A stretch of DNA of 64,000 nt. It comes from Lepisosteus oculatus. Its lineage: Eukaryota; Chordata; Actinopteri; Semionotiformes; Lepisosteidae. A program made the translations under genes and the position numbers. The notes under the pieces are model-generated. The model was not told the DNA's origin and did not search any database. It saw only the letters and a list, made by a program, of their open reading frames with translations. The DNA lies in the NCBI RefSeq assembly GCF_040954835.1, contig NC_090698.1:4462501-4526500 (forward strand), in the 5' to 3' direction. How positions within the stretch are numbered: the stretch's first letter is position 1; the number at the start of each line of letters is the position of its first letter. Shown here piece after piece: positions 45,396 to 55,209 of the stretch.

Positions 45396-47672
45396 ATGCC
45401 CTCCAACTTCCTCACGCCGTTCTTGGAGTTGGATGACGAGTTTTGCAAGGTAAGGCGACCGCGGACAGGGCGCTCTGAAGCGGCGGGATATTAGAGAGTG
45501 AACTCTTCCATGCGTCGCATCCAGAGACGTAGTTAACACAGAAGTCTTATTAGATGAGGCAATTTTAGTCTCAGACCTGCACAATGTTTTTTTTTTTAAA
45601 TGACTCGCTCCATAAAATATGTTTCAAGGGGTATCGGAACATAGGATAATTTTTTTTTTCCTTCATGATACCGCGAAATAATAGTTGTTTGAAAAACTTT
45701 TCAAACAAATAGTTATTAGAAAAAGTGGCTACGGCAGTGGTAGTGTAGTTGTGTAAAATTGCGATTTGTACCCTTCGGCACGACACTTTAATCATCGCAA
45801 GGCTATCGACTTGCCCAAGTGGACACTCTGATGTGGTGACTTGAAAGTTGAAACATTAACAGTCTGTAGTGCGGTCCAACTTTGAGCAGGTGTCTTATCC
45901 TGCACTCGCTGAGGTTTCAAACCGCTGTTCCTGATGCATAGTGGCTTTTTTTACCGTTATTAATGCCGCGTTTAAGTCTGGTACCCATGGCATAACTGCC
46001 TTTGACACAAGCCTGGTGCGACATTGTCTTGTGCATTTCAACGGGAGTATGTCAGTGATAGCGTGTGATCCATACTGTTATTTTTTTAGTTTTTGTAAGA
46101 TGTTTAGTAATATTTAAAAGCGTTTCGAGAAGGCTGAGATACAAAACCCCGAAAATAACCGTTTTGTTTTTTCCGCTTTTCTGTAACACTGCCGGTCTTA
46201 AACATTAGCCTGACAGATGTGATTGGATCATTGGTGAATTAAAACAGAGCGGTCACAACTAGAAATAGATGTGTCCGGTTCAGTATAAACCGTGCAGCAG
46301 GTTTGAGCAGTGTTTACTCTCGACATCTTATCGACCTTTTGGGTGCATGTAAGTCTCGTGGCGGCGTTTCCCTATTCAGATCACGCGCAGGTTCTTGTTA
46401 TGGTAATAGCTTTTTTTTTCTGCCGAAACACGTGCAGGTTCGCCTCCAGGTTTTCCTTGAGCGAGGGCTCATCTTGGCTCCCATTCCAGTTTCTAATAAA
46501 GGAATTTGGTTTTTTCTCTCTTTCTCCCCCCGCCGTCACAGAACTTCCTCAGTCTGGACATGACAGATGGCGTAGCGCCCGGAGCTCAGAAGAGGACTGT
46601 GAGCTTTCAGCGCCGGCACTCCATGTCCCCCGTCTCCCTCCCCAACTCCAAGTTCAACAGCGGCAGCGTTGACCAGCTGAGCGAACCGGTGAGCTGGCCC
46701 GTGCAGCCCGGCAGCCAGAGCTGGAGCCGGGACCTGCAGCAGCAGTTCCCCAGGTCGTGTCTCAGCCAGATCCCGTTTCGGGTCGACCGCTCGGTCAGCA
46801 TGATCGAGAGCCAGGTGAGCAACTTCGGGAGCGCCGGGCAGGGGGCTGCGCCGTCTCCCGCAGTCCTGCCGCCGCCTCCCGGGCTGAGCGCCAGCGCGTC
46901 TTCGCTGTCGCCTACCAAGTCGCCCGCTTCCACTCCCCCCGTCTCGTCCCGCTACAAGACCGAGCTGTGCCGCACCTACGAAGAGAGCGGGAACTGCAAG
47001 TACGGGGCCAAGTGTCAGTTCGCCCACGGGCTGGAGGAGCTGCGAGGCCTGAGCAGGCACCCGAAGTACAAAACGGAACCGTGCCGCACTTTCCACACGA
47101 TCGGCTTCTGCCCGTACGGTGCCCGCTGTCACTTCATCCACAACGCGGACGAGCAGCGCTCCGCCCAGGCGCCCAGCGGTCCTCAGCCGCCGCGGGGGCG
47201 CCCGCAACTGCTGCGCCAAAGCGTCAGCTTCGCCGGCTTCTCGTCCCCGGCGCTCTCCGGCTTCCACAGCGCCCAGGAGCCTCTGACGTTCTCCAGGGCC
47301 TCCTCGGTCTCCCCCCCGCCTTCCACTGGAAGCCCCGACCTCCTCTCTCCCATCTTTCCCGAGCCTGGAGCTCTGAAGCACGGCTACCAGTTCGGCGGGG
47401 ACGCGGGCGGCGACCAGCCGCTCACTCCTCGCTTCTGCGCGGTCAGCGACTCCCCCTGCGCTCACTGCGCTCAGCCTCCTGCCGGCCAGAACAGGCACAG
47501 AACTGCCTTCACTTTCCCGGGCTTGCCTTTGCTCCAGAGAAGCGCCTCCGCCGACTCCCTCTCGGACCAGGAGGGCTACACCAGCTCCAGCAGCCTCAGT
47601 GGCTCCGAATCTCCCAGCTTCGAGTCCAAACGCCTCCCGATTTTCAGCCGCCTTTCCGTATTGGACGACTAG
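45396..47672 (+). CDS. zfp36l1: ZFP36-family CCCH zinc-finger mRNA-decay activator (zfp36l1-like), two coding exons
   Basis: Coding exons are 45396-45449 (18 codons, ending ...DEFCK before GTAAGG) and 46542-47672 (acceptor CCGTCACAG); the intron is phase 0 and the protein is 394 aa. The start has A at -3. Two tandem fingers, each C-X8-C-X5-C-X3-H, use C161/C170/C176/H180 and C199/C208/C214/H218, each after a (R/K)YKTE lead-in. An N-terminal RRHS plus LPNSKF stretch (42-56) resembles ZFP36L1. The C-terminus (382-394, [13 protein letters not shown]) matches the family CNOT1-binding tail. Known role of the family: binding UAUUUAU elements in mRNA 3'UTRs and recruiting CCR4-NOT to deadenylate them. 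An intron right after the CK of exon 1 is also the family pattern. Oddity: residue 198 is Pro where the family has Leu (KTELC becomes KTEPC). Some parts ([23 protein letters not shown]) look more like ZFP36/TTP, so the gene is certain but the paralogue is not. Confidence 0.95.
45450..46541 (+). other. intron of the ZFP36-family gene
   Basis: A single 1,092-bp intron runs from GTAAGG after the first 18 codons to a pyrimidine tract (TTTTTTCTCTCTTTCTCCCCCC) and CACAG. It interrupts between codons (phase 0). The reading frame of exon 2 stays open for 12 codons upstream of the acceptor, so a naive ORF would start wrongly at 46506. Confidence 0.9.
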
Positions 47673-49232
47673 AGGAGCTTGACCATTTAAAGTGCATATT
47701 GCATTTTCTTTGAAGCAGTTTCGCCACTGCTTTGTTTTATACGCGTGACTTTTTTTTTTTATCCAGACACTGTATACTGTTGTATACCCCTTTAGCTACT
47801 ATGGGTACCGTTAAATTAGCTTTAAACTTTTTTTTAATATTGTCTTTCAGCGAAAGTAACAAGAAAGTTCTGTTTAAGAATTTTCCGTACCCATTTTTGT
47901 ACTTTTTAATAATGAATGCGATAAAAAAATAACTAACTAGGGCTTGTGTAGAGACTAATACACATTGTAAATGTCTGTTCATGTCACTTACGTGTAGTGG
48001 CTTTGTATCCACGTTTAATGTCACACAAACAACTTCAAAACCGTGGTTTATTCCACACCTGAGCCCTTATAGTTTGTGTTGCCAAAGCTAATTAGACGAT
48101 CCGAGGTTAATAGAGTTAATATGTCTCTGTTTATTCCAAAATGTATGTAAAGTGTAGCCTTTAGTAAAGGCATCTTTAAAGACAGTATTATTGACTAGCC
48201 TACCATATTAGTGCTTTCTATTTATTGCTATTTTTTGTCCTAAAACAGTATTGCTTGTATTGTTTTCTTACTGTGTGAAAATGTTACTGTTTCTTTTTTT
48301 AATGCAATGTTAAATAGAGGCTTTAAAGAGTTCATCTTTGTTTTGGGCTATTTTGTAGCTTTATGGGGAAAAACAGACTTCCTTGAATGTAGGAAACGAG
48401 CTCAGGATGTTGACTAAGGAGAGGTTAGGAGCTTCCTCTAAATTGGAGAAAACTAATTTTCAGCTGTAATAGATCTCAAGAAACCATAGATCGAGAGCCA
48501 AACTGATTGTTCTTGTTACCCAAACTGCCATTTTTTAGTTTTAGAACTGCTGTTTCCAATTTAACCCATGTTCACGGCAAACAGTCCTTAGAAACTTCTG
48601 AAGTAATAAAAGAGTGTCAAAAGTAATTTTCGATGAATTTCAGCAGCTTGCATATGTTCAGAAGCACGGAATGTAAAAAGGTGAATATGCCAATGCATTT
48701 TGCAGTACTGGGGGGTTACATGGCACTCAGAAGACAAGAGTTGTGAGGCTGTTGTGGTAAACTGGTTCCAAAACAATACAAACTAAGAAGACAAATCCTT
48801 TCAGACGTGTAAAAAATTATGCCATTGGAGAAAATGGATGCTTCCATTTAGTCCCTGAATTGTACAACTTCTATCCTTCCTTTAAGTTGCTTATAGTTTT
48901 GTAAGAAAACAAAATTTTGTATGTATACCTGCATCAGACATTACTTTTTTTTAGTTTTTGATCTAGTGCAAACTTAGCCAAGAAGGATATTATACTGTGT
49001 AACTCTTGCCTTAACTTCATGACAGGAAAAAAAAAACAACAAGCTTTTGCATTTGTTAACTTAAAACCTATTTATTTTTCATCGTTCAAGCAAAAAAAAA
49101 AGTATATATTTTGTCTTTTTTTTCTTTATAATTTAAAGTTATTGTTTACATTCCATGGCATGGAAATCTTTGTTTTTATCTTAATATATTTGTACATTTT
49201 CTTTTTAAAATAAACCTGTTTTATTAAAAAGC
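47673..49232 (+). other. 3'UTR of the ZFP36-family gene with AU-rich elements
   Basis: About 1.56 kb of AT-rich sequence runs from the stop codon to the poly(A) signal without an ORF of interest. UAUUUAU heptamers lie at 48219-48225 and 49069-49075, and there is a plain AUUUA at 48846. These are the core sites that ZFP36-family proteins bind, so self-regulation of the transcript is plausible. The 3' limit is set from AATAAA and the GT-rich tract after it. Confidence 0.75.
49209..49214 (+). terminator. polyadenylation signal AATAAA of the ZFP36-family gene
   Basis: AATAAA is followed about 20 nt later by a GT-rich downstream element (CCTGTGTGTGTTTG, about 49237-49250). Cleavage is expected near 49230. 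The distance from the stop codon gives a 1.5-kb 3'UTR, reasonable for this family. Confidence 0.8.
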
Positions 49233-49779
49233 ATGTCCTGTGTGTGTTTGCTCTGGAATCATAAATCTTAATACTATTCAATGCATTACTTAAATGTTAT
49301 GTAACCAATTAAGGACCAAAGCCAAACTGAGTGATATATTTAAATTAAACTTACTTGATTCCCCATTTATGTCTTACTTTAAAAAAAAAAAGTAGCAGTA
49401 ATGAAGTGGGCTTTGCTTTTCTAAAATTTCTTACTTTAGGAAGCTTTGCAATACTTTATAAAAAAAGAAAAACCCTTCATGGTTTTCTTCTCACAATTGC
49501 ACACACTGAAGCTGTTCAGCAGTATTATTTTGCAAAGGGAGCCTGTAAACTTAGTTGCTGCAACCCAACTTTGGCATCTCTGATTTTGATGCAAGCAAAC
49601 TGCGTCAGAAACGAACAGAAGCTCCCCATTCTTCTCCTCGGGAGCAACACGCACCCACAATCTGTTGAGGAATGGGCTAGTTGACAATTACTCTTCTTCT
49701 GAGAGAAACAACCACACAAAAAAGGGCAGCAGGGTATGCTTTGCAAGCAGCCTTTTGTGAGACCATTCTCTTCTTTCTT

Positions 49780-50250
49780 AGTAACATCTGTATGCTAATG
49801 CAGGTCATGTAAATGAAGTGGGGATGAGGATGGGACTATGTGCACGATTTGCAAGTCCATTCAGAGGCTAAAGGTCTTGAAAGCAGATTTATTAGTCGCC
49901 TGAGCTCAGGGGGTGGGGGGGAATCTGGCTCTTTGAGTTGGGTGTCCAACTGTTTGCTGGGGAGTTTTGATTCCTTTTCACAAAGCATCTGAGCGCTCGC
50001 TCAGTCACAGGCTGCCACATAGAGAGCTTTTCAGACCCCAAACCCCCATCTCCAGCTCTGCTCTGGGCCGGTTAGCCAGTCGTCTTACCTTCCCCGGACC
50101 AAAAACGAATTTCTCGCCCGCGCCCAACTACGTGACTGAAAAATAAAGCAACGTTTCTGTGGTGTGCCTGGCAGCCAATGCAGAAAGTGAAAAGTGCGAC
50201 ACCCATCTTTAACATGAAAGCGGCATCTTTCATCGATTGTCTTAGGGGGG
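49780..50250. promoter_or_regulatory. candidate conserved non-coding block downstream of the ZFP36-family gene
   Basis: About 0.55 kb past the poly(A) site there is unique sequence with TATGCTAATGCAGGTCATG near 49791, GATTTGCAAG near 49848 and CTACGTGACTG near 50129 (CRE/E-box-like). No ORF of note, no repeat signature. Confidence 0.25.
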
Positions 50251-51987
50251 AGAGGCTGCATGATTAGTGCTAAGAGCAGTTCTGGCAACGGCTACCGATT
50301 AGGAGTTTTTAGAGCCACACTTGTAACTTCTGCCTGCTTTGAAATCAAAAGAAAGAAGCTGCAGTGTGCAAGTGACACAACAGTTGCATTCATCAGAGCA
50401 CAGAGCCTGCCAGGCTCTCTCGCAGTTCTATTCCAAGCCATACAGCAGGGATGGAAACGTTGTTGGCCTGTGAAACCTTTAATGTCACCAACCATGAAAC
50501 TGGTGCCTTTGATGTTTAGGTGCTACATGCATTTTACACAGGGATGTATATAATGAGTCATTTAGGTACAGAAAAAAATAGCCATGTGAGAAATGTTCTT
50601 GTATCCCGCTTGAGGCTTTTTTCCCCCAAAAAAATGTCTAACACAGTCCAAATAAACATTCTGTAGCAACAGAGGAATTCAGGTCTACTGTACTTTTTTA
50701 CTTACTGTACTAAGTTGTTGTTTTTTTAATGGAGGTACATTTCAATGTTAATTAAGTACAGAAGGAACCCAAACCCTCCAAAAAAGACAAAACAGGCATA
50801 ATTAAATATAGGCCTAACATTTGAAGGGCCAGCTTAAACCTACTGAACCCAACTTTTGGTCCTATCCATTGCACAATTAATAATCAACCAATAAATGAAG
50901 GCGGTACGAGCTTGTGTTTATGCCACTAATCTAAAACTACACCCAGAAAAATATGCTGTTGCTTTGACCAGCATCTAAGATCATTTCTAAATGATTCACT
51001 GTGTAGTTGAAGCTGACTTTCAGCATGTACTGATTAGTTCTCACACTCATGTAATCTGAAACCTACAGTACTGTGTTCAATAAGTGCCACGTGCAAGCCT
51101 TTCAAACGGCTCACTTCTGTGATTTTTTTCATGTGGTTCCGAAAAGTTTTCCCCTGTTCCCTTTTACATGTGGGTTTTTCCTCATTAAAGTCGGAGTACA
51201 GAAAGGACCGAGTGGTTCTACAGGCTTCTTGCCGGTTTAATAGTGATTACAGTAATTCAAATACATTTAAAAATGCATAACATTTAATTTCAGAGCCATT
51301 TCAATGAGGGCATAAAGTAAAGGCTGCAAACAATGCCTTTTAATGAAAAAGATGCTTCAGAGTATTATGCTTAGAAAGCTTATCACTGTTTAAAAATGAT
51401 TTGCATACTCGAGTTATATTTTTACACCATTGTGCATAGAATTGACTATACCGTTTCCTGTTCTATAATGTTTAACATTGTTGACAAGGTTTGGGCAGAA
51501 GAGACACGTGAAAGATATTAAAATAAGACTTTAAAATAACGGTAAATGGAATTCTTTAATGTGTAAGAACACGGATACAGTTTTCACAACTGTACCAACA
51601 AATTCTATTAAAACCCGTCAGTCGGAGAATATTTGTAACGGTATCTGCTTCCACCTACTGGTTGAAATCACGCACTGCATTCCGTTCAAATCCTGGAGCA
51701 CAAAATGAGCACAACAGCAATAAATTGGGAAACTTCATAGGCATAGGGAATAGTACAATTGAGATAACACTGCCATGGTTGAGAATAAAGTGAATTGATG
51801 AGCATTGAACTCTGGGCCAATATTTTTAAACAGTCGCTCCTAAATGAAATATAGTTGATGTTTTAAGTTTAAGATGCACTTGTACGTTGACAGCGGAAAC
51901 TATGTAAATACAATTTAACATTTTTCTTAACGATTTTTCTTTAAGCCATTTTGACATTAATGATCAATGGCCGTGAGCCACACGTGA
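50251..51987. other. intergenic
   Basis: AT-rich, no gene or repeat recognised. Confidence 0.5.
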
Positions 51988-52125
51988 TGGTCAGCGCTCC
52001 TGCCCCACAGCTCCTGGGCTTGATGGCACAGAGAAGGGGTACCTTCCGTGTGGAGTTCGCGTGATGTTTCTCTCCAGACCTCTGGTTTCCTAACGGCCAT
52101 CAAAGATACGCTGGCTACAGTTAAA
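51988..52125 (-). mobile_element. L2-like tail fragment, minus orientation
   Basis: CAGCGCTCCTGCCCCACAGC, TCCTGGGCTTGATGG, ACCTTCCGTGTGGAGTTCGC and AAGATACGCTGGCTACAG match the 3'-most portion of the tail. Considerably decayed. Confidence 0.55.
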
Positions 52126-52295
52126 GGTAGCATTTCAAACTCTTGCTCGTCAGTCCGCCGGTGTAATTCCAGGTCCAGGGTGAAAAGGCGAAGGTCCCTC
52201 AGCTGGTTCCGCGCTCCTAGGACTGCGCGAGCTCTTCACCTTCGGAAAACCCAGCCTGACTGCGTCACAAATGCAGTTTCTGTTGGTGTGTTGAT

Positions 52296-52541
52296 TAATA
52301 ACAATAAGAAGAAGAATCCCTCGCACTCATATGGCGCTTTTCTGGACACTCCACTCAAAGCGCTTTACAGGTAATGGGGATCACCTGTAGCCCCACCTGG
52401 ATAATCCGACGGCAGCCATAGAGCACCAGTACTCTCCCCACACACCAGCTCTCAGTGGGGAGGAGAGCAGAGTGATGAAGCCAGTTCAGAGAGGGGGATT
52501 ATTAGGAGGCCATGATGGGTAAGGGCCAGGGGGTTTCAGTG
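52296..52541 (-). mobile_element. 5'-truncated 5S-derived SINE, minus orientation
   Basis: On + it reads TGGCGCTTTTCTGGACACTC, AAAGCGCTTTACAGG and TGGGGAGGAGAGCAGAGTGA, the complement of the family 3' half. The A-rich ATAACAATAAGAAGAAG at its left edge is a decayed (ATT)n tail. It sits 380 bp upstream of the tRNA-Ile gene. Confidence 0.85.
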
Positions 52542-52922
52542 CGCACAAAAATACATATAACGTTTTTTTAATTTAATGACGTTTAAATCCATTTGCCAAC
52601 AGACATGGAAATGTTGTTTGTCTTCAAACTCACCATAAAACCAAAACAAATATTTGACAACGAGAAAGCCCAAATCCTAGTTAGAAAGAACAAAAATCAA
52701 GACCGGACGTTTTCTTTGCGATATAGAAGCGCATGCACACCGGTGTTGTACGAAAGCAGTTTTGTTCTTTCTCCGCTTGTGTTGATTTTGGCGCTTTTAA
52801 ACGAACCGCCGTCTCGTACTTCCCGGGCTGCGCAGCCCGCCGCAGCACGGTGCTCTGAAGTGGCGCAACAGCGCGGTCCCCGCGAGTGGCCAAGAGACCA
52901 CTTTCTCAGCTGTACAGCCGGA

Positions 52923-53016
52923 GCTCCAGTGGCGCAATCGGTTAGCGCGCGGTACTTATACAGCAGTACGAAGCAGAGCAATGCCGAGGTTGTGAGTTCG
53001 AGCCTCACCTGGAGCA
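52923..53016 (+). tRNA. tRNA-Ile (anticodon UAU) with a 20-nt intron
   Basis: The acceptor arms GCTCCAG (52923-52929) and CTGGAGC (53009-53015) pair perfectly, with discriminator A53016. The D-arm carries the A box (TGGCGCAATCGGTTAGCGCG), and the T-arm has GTGAGTTCGAGCCTCAC. The anticodon loop reads C-TTAT-A with anticodon TAT at 52957-52959. The intron is 52961-52980, in the canonical place one base 3' of the anticodon, leaving a 74-nt mature tRNA. Vertebrate tRNA-Ile(UAU) genes are known to carry introns. The gene looks functional; no TTTT terminator follows at once, but GAGTTTTTGC starts at 53018. Confidence 0.95.
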
Positions 53017-53801
53017 CGAGTTTTTGCGGGGAAACTACCGCTGTTAAAAGCATCAACACCTGTGATGAGCGATAACAGTCCATAGCAATGCTACCGTGCA
53101 CTTTAGCAGCAAGAACCTGGGTTATTTTCTTAACTTTTTTAAGGCCCACGCTGTTTAATTGCTATCTCAAAATGCTTGAACATCAAGAGTACAACTACAG
53201 TTTTGTCCCAACGAGAAAGAGGACAGAATAGCCGCGCCCAGTGAGTACAAGCGGTAATTCCGCGTGGAGTTTTTAAAAGACAACCGCCTATAATCAGATG
53301 CCATTGCCCGTCAGCATTAGAATTACTGTGCAGAAAGACCGAAGGCACCCCGGTACAGCCCCCTCCACCCACCACTGACGCACAGCGCCCCTGCTGGGTG
53401 ACGTGCTCCTTAGTGTCATCAGCGAGCTCGAGCTGTCGGGTCTGCGGAGCAGCACGAGCCTGCGGAGCTGCGTTGCACCGGCAGATCCCCTCCCGTTAAC
53501 TGGCATGAGTGGTTGTTTTTTAACTTGCTGTTGGCGACATCACACCTGGCAGCCGGGGGGTTAAATTCTGTCATTTCTGTCTTGCACATTTCTGAAAAAC
53601 TGAGGGGCGCTGTGTTGAAATGCAAACTACAACAGCTTTTTTTTTGTCCTAGTACATTATATCTCATTGTAACCGGTACTAATGCGTTTAATGCTCGATA
53701 CGTTTGTGTTGTAGTTAAGGTTTGTTGTTATTCGGGCTGGAAAACTTGCAGAACTTTGGTAAGTTTTTTTTCTGTTGTACTGTATGTCTTTTTCTATTTG
53801 C

Positions 53802-54124
53802 TCTATTAACGCCAGAGGTATTCGTAATATAGTTAAAAGAAAGGCGATTTGACGAAGAGAGCAGACATGTTTTGCAAGGAACGCACTCAAGTCCGTCTGA
53901 TTTTCAGCTTTGGAAGAATCAATGGGGAGCTGATATTCGGCTTTCTAATGGTACTAATCATTCAGCTGGTGTTGCTATTTTAAAGGGGAAAATACTTGAT
54001 TATAACGGACACCTTTCTGAGCGGTGGATATTATTAGTGGTTGTGTATAATTGTTCATGTATATGCTACCAATAGAAAATTACAAATTAAACACCTTTTT
54101 CACGAGTTAGTCATGAAAATTAAG
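53802..54124 (+). pseudogene. 5' part of a dead LINE ORF2 endonuclease (L1/Tx1-like)
   Basis: The translation starts SINARGIRNIVKRKAI, hits a stop/frameshift near 53850, and resumes as LQGTHSSPSDFQLWKNQWG and then GTNHSAGVAILKGK and IYATNRK. This is the usual order of the APE-type endonuclease at the start of LINE ORF2, where LQETH carries the catalytic Glu; here it reads LQGTH, so Glu is replaced by Gly. The fragment ends where a SINE interrupts it at about 54125. Assignment to the L1/Tx1 clade is by overall look only. Confidence 0.7.
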
Positions 54125-54606
54125 GGAAAATTAAGGGAAAAACTAAGGTTGCTGCTGGAAGAGGCGTTAGGGGGGCCAGCAGGGGGCGCTCACCCTGCGG
54201 CTCATGTGGGTCCTAATGCCCCAGTGTAGTGACGGGGACACTATACTGTAAACAGGCGCCGTCCTTCGGATGAGATGTAAAACCGAGGTCCTGACTCTCT
54301 GTGGTCATAAAAAATCCCAGGGTGTTTCTCGAAAAGAGTAGGGGTGTAACCCCGGCATCCTGGCCAAATTTCCCCATCGGCTGTTATCAATCATGGCCTC
54401 CTAACAATCCCCCTCTGTGAATTGGCTTCATTACTCTGCTCTCCTCCCCACTGATAGCTGATGTGTGGTGAGCGTTCTGGCGCACTATGGCTGCCGTCGC
54501 ATCGTCCAGGTGGGGCTGCACATTGGTGGTGGTGGAGGGGAGTCCCCATTACCTGTAAAGCGCTTTGAGTGGAGTGTCCAGAAAAAGCGCTATATAAGTG
54601 TAAGCA

Positions 54607-54654
<48 letters not shown>
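54125..54654 (+). mobile_element. 5S-derived SINE (head missing), inserted in the LINE relic
   Basis: It starts at GGGAAAAACTAAGG, which corresponds to the position just after the 5S-rRNA-like head of the complete copy at 11670. It continues through the family body (GGCGCTCACCCTGCGG, CCGAGGTCCTGACTCTC) to the common 3' end GCGCTATATAAGTGTAAGC and about 16 TTA units. It is very similar to the 11.7-kb copy, which suggests a fairly recent insertion. Confidence 0.85.
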
Positions 54655-54860
54655 ATAAAACAGGTTTTAGATTCTCTGAAGCAAAAATAATTTTGGGAGG
54701 AGATTTTAATACTGTACCTAATGAGTCCTGAGATAGATGGTCGCAAAGGGTTAATAGTAGCAGGGAGTCGGTGGAATTGGAAAACGTGAGTATGGGTTTG
54801 GGGATAACTGATATTAGGAGATGGCTGAACCTGGGAGCAAACTTCAACAGCTGGGAAACT
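54655..54860 (+). pseudogene. 3' part of the same LINE endonuclease, after the SINE
   Basis: Immediately after the SINE tail the reading resumes as KIILGGDFNTVPNES, the conserved GGDFN motif of APE endonucleases, followed by a stop codon, DRWSQRV, and LGITDIRRWLNLG. Similarity fades after about 54860. Together with 53802-54124 it is one 5'-domain relic of a LINE, broken by at least one frameshift, one stop and one insertion. Confidence 0.7.
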
Positions 54861-55136
54861 AAAGCTAGTCCCGTTGTCGTAACCAATAACGCGCCACTCC
54901 GTGTCAACGGTAGGTTGCAGTGTTGCGCCGGATTGTATAAAACCGGGGCTCGTTTTAGAGTATGGGAAGCAAAAGAGCAAGCAAAGTCTATTTCCGCGCT
55001 CAAAAGTGAAAGAAAAAAAACCTTAAGGATAATAAACACAAATACAATAAACATTTAACTAACAGAGCCGTGGTTTTAAACCATACAAAGCATGTTGTAG
55101 CTTGGTAATTACAACTATACAATCCCTTCGCACAGC

Positions 55137-55209
55137 GTTTCCGTAGTGTAGTGGTTATCACGTTCGCCTCACACGCGAAAGGTCCCCGGTTCGAAACCGG
55201 GCGGAAACA
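55137..55209 (+). tRNA. tRNA-Val (anticodon CAC)
   Basis: A 73-nt gene with a fully paired acceptor stem GTTTCCG / CGGAAAC and discriminator A55209. The A box is TAGTGTAGTGGTTATCACG and the T-arm CCCGGTTCGAAACCGGG. The anticodon loop CTCACAC has CAC at 55170-55172. A pol III terminator T-run (TTTATTTTTTTT) follows at about 55217. There is no intron. It looks intact and functional. Confidence 0.96.

Noticed and set aside
46536-47498. 320-codon open frame on the - strand opposite the zinc-finger exon
   Set aside because: It is the antisense shadow of a GC-rich coding exon; its Arg/Ala/Gly-rich translation has no domain.
46757-47713. 318-codon open frame on + overlapping the zinc-finger exon
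   Set aside because: A +1 shadow frame of the same GC-rich exon; the composition is low-complexity Arg/Pro/Ala.
52593-53075. 160-codon open frame
   Set aside because: It runs through the tRNA-Ile gene and has no recognisable domain.
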